Below, one piece after another: positions 6,654-11,594 of a stretch of 11,594 nt of DNA. The translations under genes were made by a program, and so were the position numbers. The notes beneath the pieces are model-generated. The model was not told the origin of the DNA, searched no databases, and saw nothing but the letters and a program-made list of their open reading frames with translations. The number at the start of each line of letters is the position of its first letter. Position 1 is the stretch's first letter. The DNA is from an uncultured Clostridia bacterium (lineage in GTDB: Bacteria > Bacillota > Clostridia > Oscillospirales > Acutalibacteraceae), in NCBI GenBank assembly GCA_944382025.1, contig CALWMQ010000169.1, positions 1-11,594 on the forward strand, in the 5' to 3' direction.

Positions 6654-8630
6654 ATGGAATTTGAAGCGGCAAAAAAGCGGATTGAGGAACTGCGGGAGCA
6701 GATCGATTACCATAGCCGGCGATATTACGATGAGGATGCTCCGGAGATAGAGGATGACGAATTCGATGCCCTGACCCGGGAGCTGCGCAGGCTGGAAGGG
6801 GAGTACCCACAGCTGATTACCGCCGATTCCTACACCCAGCGGGTGCATGGGGAAATTTCCAGCCTGTTCACCCCGGTAACCCATGAAGTGCCTTTGGCCA
6901 GCCTTCAGGATGTGTTTTCTCTTGAAGAGCTCAGGGAGTTCGATTCCCGGGTTCGGGAAACGGTGCCGAATCCGGTGTATGTAGTGGAGCCCAAGATCGA
7001 TGGCTTGTCCATCGCCTTGGAATACCGGGATGGCGTATTTTACCGTGGAGCTACACGGGGGGACGGACAGACTGGGGAGGATGTGTCCGCCAATCTCCGG
7101 ACTATCAGAACCATTCCGGCGCGGCTGACCCGTCCGGTATCCCGCGTGATTGTCCGAGGTGAGGTATTTATGCCCCGGGCCAGCTTTGCCGACCTGGTGT
7201 CCAAGCAGGAACAGGAAGGGGAAAAGACCTTCAAAAATCCCCGCAACGCAGCGGCAGGATCCCTGCGGCAGAAGGATCCCAAGGTAACCAAAAGCCGAAA
7301 CCTGGATATTTTTGTATTTAATCTTCAGCTGCTGGAAGGGGAGTCGGTAGACAGTCATGCCGCTTCTCTGGAGAAAATGAAGGAATTGGGATTCCATATC
7401 ATTCCCTTCTATCGGAAGACAGGCTCCATCGAAGACGTTATTGCCGAGGTGGAACGTATCGGGTCCATACGGAATAGCTTGCCGTTTGACATAGACGGTG
7501 CCGTTGTAAAGGTGGATAACTTTTCAGATCGGGAGGCGTTGGGAAGCACCAGCAAATTTCCCAAATGGGCGGTTGCCTTCAAATATCCTCCTGAGGAAAA
7601 GGAAACCACCTTGCTGAACGTAGAGATCAATGTAGGGCGTACCGGTGTTCTGACCCCTACCGGCGTTTTTGAGCCGGTTACCTTGGCTGGAACCACCGTC
7701 AGCCGCGCTACTCTGCATAATGAGGAATTCATCCGGGAAAAACAGCTGGCGGTTGGGGATAGAGTGGTATTGCGTAAGGCTGGGGATATCATTCCCGAGG
7801 TGGTACGGGTCGCCGCCCATTGCGGGAGCGTCCCCTTTAAAATGCCCCATGTCTGTCCCTCGTGCGGAGCGCCGGTATTCCGTGAGGAGGATGAAGCCGC
7901 TCTCCGGTGCGAAAACCCCGAATGCCCAGCCCAGCGGCTGAGAAACCTGATCCATTTCGCGTCACGGGACGCTATGGACATTGAAGGGCTGGGCCCGGCG
8001 GTTTTGGAGCAGCTGCTGGAGGAAAAATTGATATGTAATGTTTATGACCTTTACAAACTTGATCGGCAGTCAATAGCCTCGTTGGAACGTATGGGGGACA
8101 AATCGGCTGATAATCTTTTGGAGGCGGTGGAAAAATCCAAGGAAGCGGACCTTTTCCGGGTAATCTTTGCTCTGGGGATCCGCAATATCGGCCAAAAAGC
8201 CGCCAAGCTGCTGGCGGATCGATTTGGTACCATGGAGGCGGTGATGGAAGCGTCCTTGGAGGACATTACCGCTATCGATGGCTTTGGGAGAATTATGGCG
8301 GAGAATGTTGTAAAGTTCTTTGCCTTGCCGCAATCCCGGCATCTGGTGGAACAGTTAAAAAATGCCGGTGTCAACATGGTGTGCAGGGCCGAACGTGTTG
8401 ATACCCGTTTCGCCGGGATGACCTTTGTGCTTACCGGTACGCTGCCCACCATGAAACGGGATGAGGCGGCGGCACTGATTGAAAAGTACGGGGGCAAAAC
8501 GTCCGGCAGTGTTTCCAAAAAGACAACCATAGTGCTGGCCGGTGAGGACGCGGGCAGTAAGCTGATAAAGGCGCAGCAACTGGGTATCCGGGTGATCGAT
8601 CAGGCTGCCTTTGAGGAGATGCTGAAGTAA
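6654..8630 (+). CDS. ligA: NAD-dependent DNA ligase LigA
   Basis: Seals nicks between 3'-OH and 5'-phosphate ends in DNA using NAD+ as AMP donor; it joins Okazaki fragments and completes excision repair. The 658-residue length is full for the family, and every domain is visible. Domain Ia with its YHSRRYYDEDAPEIEDDEFDAL signature (about 19-40) contacts NMN. The adenylation domain has the catalytic lysine K114 in KIDG, the DGAVVKV motif (281-287) and the AFKYP motif (308-312). An OB fold follows (about 320-395). A four-cysteine zinc site is formed by C401, C404, C419 and C424. Helix-hairpin-helix repeats span about 435-560, and a C-terminal BRCT domain about 585-658. The ATG at 6654 has GGAAGGA ten bases upstream. 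The gene follows yunB by 82 bases but probably has its own promoter. No pcrA or gatC partner, common beside ligA, is visible. Confidence 0.98.
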   Translation: MEFEAAKKRIEELREQIDYHSRRYYDEDAPEIEDDEFDALTRELRRLEGEYPQLITADSYTQRVHGEISSLFTPVTHEVPLASLQDVFSLEELREFDSRVRETVPNPVYVVEPKIDGLSIALEYRDGVFYRGATRGDGQTGEDVSANLRTIRTIPARLTRPVSRVIVRGEVFMPRASFADLVSKQEQEGEKTFKNPRNAAAGSLRQKDPKVTKSRNLDIFVFNLQLLEGESVDSHAASLEKMKELGFHIIPFYRKTGSIEDVIAEVERIGSIRNSLPFDIDGAVVKVDNFSDREALGSTSKFPKWAVAFKYPPEEKETTLLNVEINVGRTGVLTPTGVFEPVTLAGTTVSRATLHNEEFIREKQLAVGDRVVLRKAGDIIPEVVRVAAHCGSVPFKMPHVCPSCGAPVFREEDEAALRCENPECPAQRLRNLIHFASRDAMDIEGLGPAVLEQLLEEKLICNVYDLYKLDRQSIASLERMGDKSADNLLEAVEKSKEADLFRVIFALGIRNIGQKAAKLLADRFGTMEAVMEASLEDITAIDGFGRIMAENVVKFFALPQSRHLVEQLKNAGVNMVCRAERVDTRFAGMTFVLTGTLPTMKRDEAAALIEKYGGKTSGSVSKKTTIVLAGEDAGSKLIKAQQLGIRVIDQAAFEEMLK

Positions 8631-8746
8631 ACGTTACTGGGCGGGAACGGCTGCTGGAATGCACCCGCTATAGAAACAGCCCGACCAGCTCCAATGAGTG
8701 CGAAAATGTGCACTATGGTTTTGGAGGACCATAAAAGAAGGGCATT

Positions 8747-8855
8747 TTAAGGAATACAAAGGGAGCTGCCGCTGGGAACTCGACATCAGTGGCATCTGTT
8801 AGAGGATATCCCCTTTCGGCCTGCTGAGGCCCAGGGCCTATTTCCGATTCCTTAA
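8747..8855. ncRNA. Candidate compact structured element, strand uncertain
   Basis: This is a hand fold. A perfect 9-base-pair closing stem joins 8747-8755 to 8847-8855. Inside it, 8758-8763 pair with 8811-8816. That helix encloses an 8-pair hairpin (8767-8774 with 8787-8794, one G-U as drawn on the plus strand). A 5-pair hairpin follows at 8818-8831, or alternatively 8827-8839. The nested arrangement over about 109 bases is more orderly than the surroundings. It matches no RNA family I recognise. It could equally be a remnant of a small palindromic repeat element. Either strand could fold; plus-strand folding would place it in the ligA 3' untranslated region. Confidence 0.3.
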
Positions 8856-8883
8856 TATTAGCAGGAACGTACGTACCGCTCAA
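8855..8883 (-). promoter_or_regulatory. Promoter-like sequence pointing leftward into the ligA/ftsH gap
   Basis: Read on the minus strand, TTGAGC (8883-8878) is followed after exactly 17 bases by TAATAT (8860-8855). A TGC lies immediately before it, forming an extended -10. Each hexamer matches four of six consensus bases. Transcription would start near 8848 and run through the 8747-8855 element toward the ligA 3' end as antisense RNA. Confidence 0.35.
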
Positions 8884-8896
8884 ATGGGCTAAGAAC

Positions 8897-8947
8897 AAAC
8901 ATCCCGTGTTCATGGGACAGACACAGCTCCATGAACACGGGATGTTT
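8897..8947. terminator. Likely bidirectional terminator between ligA and ftsH
   Basis: A perfect 19-base inverted repeat (8897-8915 with 8929-8947) surrounds a 13-base loop. Each arm ends in AAAC/GTTT, so either transcript has a short U-rich tail, followed by further interrupted T residues on both strands. It is the only strong terminator between the convergent ligA and ftsH genes. It lies 267 bases after ligA and 203 bases past the ftsH stop. The interrupted T-runs make it a little less certain than the terminator at 3771-3819. Confidence 0.7.
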
Positions 8948-9150
8948 CATATTTGTGTTTGTTGGATAAACCATCCATTGATAGGAGGTTCCCGCACAGC
9001 AAAGCCATTCATGATAAATCAGGCCATTTTCCACAGCTAGACTCAGTGACAGGCCGGAGGGGAGGGGCTAACAGGGGCTTTCGGCTGGAGCCGGGTGCCC
9101 GGGAATACTGTGATGCCCTGCCGAATGAGTATCGACTCTGTCGGAAATCC

Positions 9151-11022
9151 TTATTCGTTCAGAAGCCGCATGAATTCCTCTCCGGTAATGGTCTCCTTCT
9201 CCAGCAAGTGTTTAGCCAGTTCATGGAGCTTGGGTTGATTTTCCCGAAGGATAGCCCTCGCCTTGTCATGGGCAGCTTTCATAATCCCGACCACCCGCTC
9301 ATCAATTTTGGACGCCGTATCCGCGGCGCAGGCCAGGGAGGTATCCCCGCCCAGGTACTGGTTCTGAACTGTTTCCAACGCCACCATATCGAACTCATCC
9401 GTCATGCCGTACCGGGTAATCATGGCGCGGGCCAGCTTAGTAGCCTGCTCAATATCGTTGGAAGCCCCGGTAGTCATGCAGTCCTCCCCAAAAACCACTT
9501 CCTCCGCGCTGCGGCCGCCGGTAAGAGTGGTAATTTTATTGAGAATTTCCTCCCGGCTTAAAAGTACCCGTTCGCCCTCATCTACCTGCATAGTATAGCC
9601 TAAAGCGCCGGAAGTCCGTGGAACGATGGTGATTTTGGCGACTGGGGCAGACCCGGATTGCTTTGCGGCTACCAGGGCATGACCGATTTCGTGATAGGCC
9701 ACGATGGTTTTTTCCTTGTCGGAGATAACGGCGTTTTTCCGCTGGGCGCCGGCGATAACGGTTTCAACGCTCTCTTCCAAATCTTCCTGTATAACGGCTT
9801 TTCGACCTTCCCGGACAGCCCGCAGCGCGGCTTCGTTGATGATATTGGCCAGTTCCGCCCCGGAGGCCCCTGCCGTCGCACGGGCGATGATATCCCATTG
9901 GATATCCGGCCCGATTTTTACATCCTTGGCATGGACCGACAGAATCGCTTTACGCCCTTCCAGATCCGGCAGTTCTACCGGTATCCTGCGGTCAAAGCGT
10001 CCCGGCCTCAGCAAGGCAGGATCCAGGCTTTCCGGCCGGTTGGTAGCGGCCAGGAGGACCACACCTTTCCGGCCGTCAAAGCCATCCATTTCCGCCAGGA
10101 GCTGGTTCAGGGTCTGCTCCCGCTCATCGTTGCCGCCCAGGCCGCCGGTATTCCGTTTCTGCCCGATGGCGTCAATCTCGTCAATAAACACGATACAGGG
10201 GGCTTTTTCATTGGCTTGCTTGAACAGAGCCCGGACTTTAGCGGCGCCCATACCTACGAACATCTCAACGAATTCGCTGCCGGAGATGGAAAAGAAAGGT
10301 ACACCGGCTTCTCCGGCAACCGCTTTGGCCAGCAGGGTTTTACCGGTACCGGGAGGGCCCACTAACAAAATACCCTTAGGCAGTTTGGCGCCGATGGAGG
10401 CGTATTTCTGTGGATCGTGGAGGAAATCCACTACCTCCATTAAGGAACTTTTCGCCTCATCCTGGCCGGCGACATTCCCAAAGGTTACCCCTGTCTTAGC
10501 GTCCGCCACATAGATTTTAGCGCCGGACTTTCCGAACGACAGGGCGTTGCCCATCCCTCCGGGTAATTGATCCTTCATCCTTTTGCGCATCCAGCGGTAA
10601 AACAATTCGCCTATAGCGAAGAAAAACAGGACGGGCAGGATCCAGGTCAGGATAAAGCTGAGCAGCGGATTGGCCTGGGTGGGGATGGCCGCGGAAAACT
10701 GGATATCCTCATGCTCCCTCAGCTGCTGCAGCAGCCGTTGGCCGTCATCCGGCCAGATACCGGTCTTATAGATTTTCTCAGTGTTATCCTGTTTGGCGAT
10801 GAAAACAAATTCCCCATTATACTCATCATAGGCCACCTCGGTGACCTGGCCGTTGTCGATCATTTCCAGAAACTGATCGTAGCCTACCTCAATGACCGAA
10901 CGTTTGATAAAGGTGGGAAATACCAGGGCGTTTAGCAGCATAATCACCACGAAGGCGATAATAGCGTAAAAAATAAACGGCCGTTTGGAGGGGGTACGGT
11001 TATCGTCCATGATTTCGTGCAT
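9151..11022 (-). CDS. ftsH: ATP-dependent zinc metalloprotease FtsH
   Basis: Hexameric membrane-bound AAA+ protease that extracts and degrades misfolded membrane proteins and some short-lived regulators. The protein has 623 residues. Two membrane helices (about 14-36 and 119-141) flank a ~80-residue extracytoplasmic domain. The AAA+ module carries Walker A GPPGTGKT (222-229), pore loop MFVGMG (254-259), Walker B VFIDEID (278-284) and the RPGRFDR segment (339-345). The peptidase domain has HEIGH (444-448) as zinc site, and the third ligand is probably D523 in SNDIEQAT. The start is the ATG at 11022, which has AAAGGAG eight bases before it; a GTG at 11031 overlaps that ribosome site and is rejected. 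The gene follows the MATE gene by only 13 bases and is surely co-transcribed, unlike the common tilS-hpt-ftsH order. Confidence 0.97.
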   Translation of the reverse strand: MHEIMDDNRTPSKRPFIFYAIIAFVVIMLLNALVFPTFIKRSVIEVGYDQFLEMIDNGQVTEVAYDEYNGEFVFIAKQDNTEKIYKTGIWPDDGQRLLQQLREHEDIQFSAAIPTQANPLLSFILTWILPVLFFFAIGELFYRWMRKRMKDQLPGGMGNALSFGKSGAKIYVADAKTGVTFGNVAGQDEAKSSLMEVVDFLHDPQKYASIGAKLPKGILLVGPPGTGKTLLAKAVAGEAGVPFFSISGSEFVEMFVGMGAAKVRALFKQANEKAPCIVFIDEIDAIGQKRNTGGLGGNDEREQTLNQLLAEMDGFDGRKGVVLLAATNRPESLDPALLRPGRFDRRIPVELPDLEGRKAILSVHAKDVKIGPDIQWDIIARATAGASGAELANIINEAALRAVREGRKAVIQEDLEESVETVIAGAQRKNAVISDKEKTIVAYHEIGHALVAAKQSGSAPVAKITIVPRTSGALGYTMQVDEGERVLLSREEILNKITTLTGGRSAEEVVFGEDCMTTGASNDIEQATKLARAMITRYGMTDEFDMVALETVQNQYLGGDTSLACAADTASKIDERVVGIMKAAHDKARAILRENQPKLHELAKHLLEKETITGEEFMRLLNE

Positions 11023-11030
11023 AGCGATCA

Positions 11031-11037
11031 CTCCTTT
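11031..11037 (-). promoter_or_regulatory. Ribosome binding site of ftsH, overlapping the MATE stop codon
   Basis: On the minus strand AAAGGAG (11037-11031) lies eight bases before the ATG at 11022 and fixes the ftsH start. Its first two bases are the last two bases of the TAA stop of the upstream MATE gene (11038-11036), so ribosomes terminating there would cover this site. Translational coupling is plausible. Confidence 0.75.
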
Positions 11038-11594
11038 ATTTGGCGGGAATTTGAGCGGAAGGCGTTTGGGAGGACATCTGACGGATAGCTTTCCGGAACT
11101 GGAAGAAGAACAGGATGGCAGTGAAGGTGACGGAAATAAAATCAGCTACGGGTTCCGCCATATATACGGCCATGGTCTTATCTGATGAAAAAACCAGCGG
11201 CAGGATGTAGATCAGGGGGATCAGCAAAATAAATTTCCGCATAACCGCTACCGTTATGGAGGCTTTGGCGTTTCCGAGGGAAATAAAGGTCATCTGGCAG
11301 GCAACCTGGATACCGAACAGCAGCAAGCAGGCCATATAGACACGCAGGGCAGGGCTGGCAAATGCCATCAGTTCCTCCTCGGAAGTGAACATCGCCGCGA
11401 ATCCCTGAGGAAAGAGCATCACGCAGGCCCACAGGATGGCAGAGTAGATAGCGCTGATTTTTACCAGCAGTTTGAAAGTGCCTTTTACCCTCTCGGGATT
11501 CCTGGCCCCGTAATTATAGCTGATAATGGGTTGGGCACCCTGTCCCAGACCCTGGAGCGGCAGCATGGCAAACTGCATGACGCTGGTGAGGATG
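11036..11594 (-). CDS. MATE family efflux transporter, C-terminal part (5' end outside window)
   Basis: Multidrug and toxic compound extrusion transporters export cationic drugs, dyes or metabolites in exchange for Na+ or H+. About 186 residues are visible; the frame stays open to the right edge, where codons read ILTSVMQFAMLP, so the gene begins outside the window. The segment LPLQGLGQGAQPIISYNYGARNPERV is the repeat signature found in the second half of MATE proteins. About four hydrophobic helices and a short charged tail ending in IPAK follow. A usual MATE protein has twelve helices and about 450 residues, so roughly 40% is present. It is the upstream neighbour of ftsH in a two-gene (or longer) operon. 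Substrate cannot be told from this part. Confidence 0.92.
   Translation of the reverse strand, partial: ILTSVMQFAMLPLQGLGQGAQPIISYNYGARNPERVKGTFKLLVKISAIYSAILWACVMLFPQGFAAMFTSEEELMAFASPALRVYMACLLLFGIQVACQMTFISLGNAKASITVAVMRKFILLIPLIYILPLVFSSDKTMAVYMAEPVADFISVTFTAILFFFQFRKAIRQMSSQTPSAQIPAK

Larger units (their letters stand above)
8631..9150. other. 520-base non-coding gap between convergent ligA and ftsH
   Basis: I see no protein-coding signal on either strand. The left half (8636-8890) is rich in short inverted repeats, such as 8697-8701 with 8710-8714 and 8714-8719 with 8728-8733. It also includes the nested structure at 8747-8855. A strong 19-base-pair inverted repeat sits at 8897-8947. 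The right part (8950-9150), which would be the 3' untranslated region of ftsH, has only small stems (8963-8977, for example) and nothing I can assign. Confidence 0.7.

Noticed and set aside
6450..7397. A 315-residue minus-strand open frame opposite yunB and ligA.
   Set aside because: It is a shadow of two well-supported plus-strand genes with intact family signatures.
8713..8913. A 66-residue minus-strand open frame in the ligA/ftsH gap.
   Set aside because: It has no ribosome site or recognisable motif, and it crosses the strong inverted repeat and the nested structure.
9010..9039. A 9-codon ATG reading frame downstream of AGGAGG-like bases at 8983-8988.
   Set aside because: The spacing from the ribosome-like site is about 21 bases and the peptide has no feature; it lies in the ftsH 3' region.
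8953..9561. A 202-residue plus-strand open frame crossing the ftsH 3' end.
   Set aside because: It starts at a non-ATG codon without a ribosome site, and more than half is the reverse complement of conserved ftsH sequence.

Overview
The window reads as core-genome sequence from a moderately GC-rich, endospore-forming Firmicute, most likely a Clostridia / Oscillospirales-type gut anaerobe. This is an inference from yunB (a sporulation gene), the glycogen synthase and ilvD protein sequences, AGGAGG-type ribosome sites and a clostridial style of FtsH and MATE proteins. No sequence search was possible. I see no insertion sequence, prophage, CRISPR array, tRNA or rRNA.

Left to right: the 3' part of glgA (+) ends at a clear hairpin terminator. 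A 560-base non-coding stretch follows. It holds a good sigma-A-type promoter and about 250 bases of potentially structured leader ending in a terminator-like hairpin. The leader runs into a small membrane-anchored protein of unknown function and then ilvD (dihydroxy-acid dehydratase), which look co-transcribed. Two tandem terminators, the second a perfect symmetric palindrome, separate ilvD from the convergent minus-strand DUF2079 membrane protein. That gene is divergent from yunB (+), which is followed by ligA (+, NAD-dependent DNA ligase). ligA converges on a minus-strand MATE transporter–ftsH operon, across an unusually long 520-base non-coding gap.

The genes are mostly housekeeping: glycogen synthesis, branched-chain amino acid synthesis, sporulation, DNA replication and repair, and membrane protein quality control. 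No multi-gene novel system is evident. The two places worth a second look are non-coding. One is the 1043-1290 leader, which has mutually exclusive pairings around a terminator ahead of ilvD without a recognisable T-box. The other is the 8747-8855 nested stem structure in the ligA/ftsH gap, with a promoter-like sequence pointing leftward from its right edge. Both are hand-folded proposals, not computed ones.
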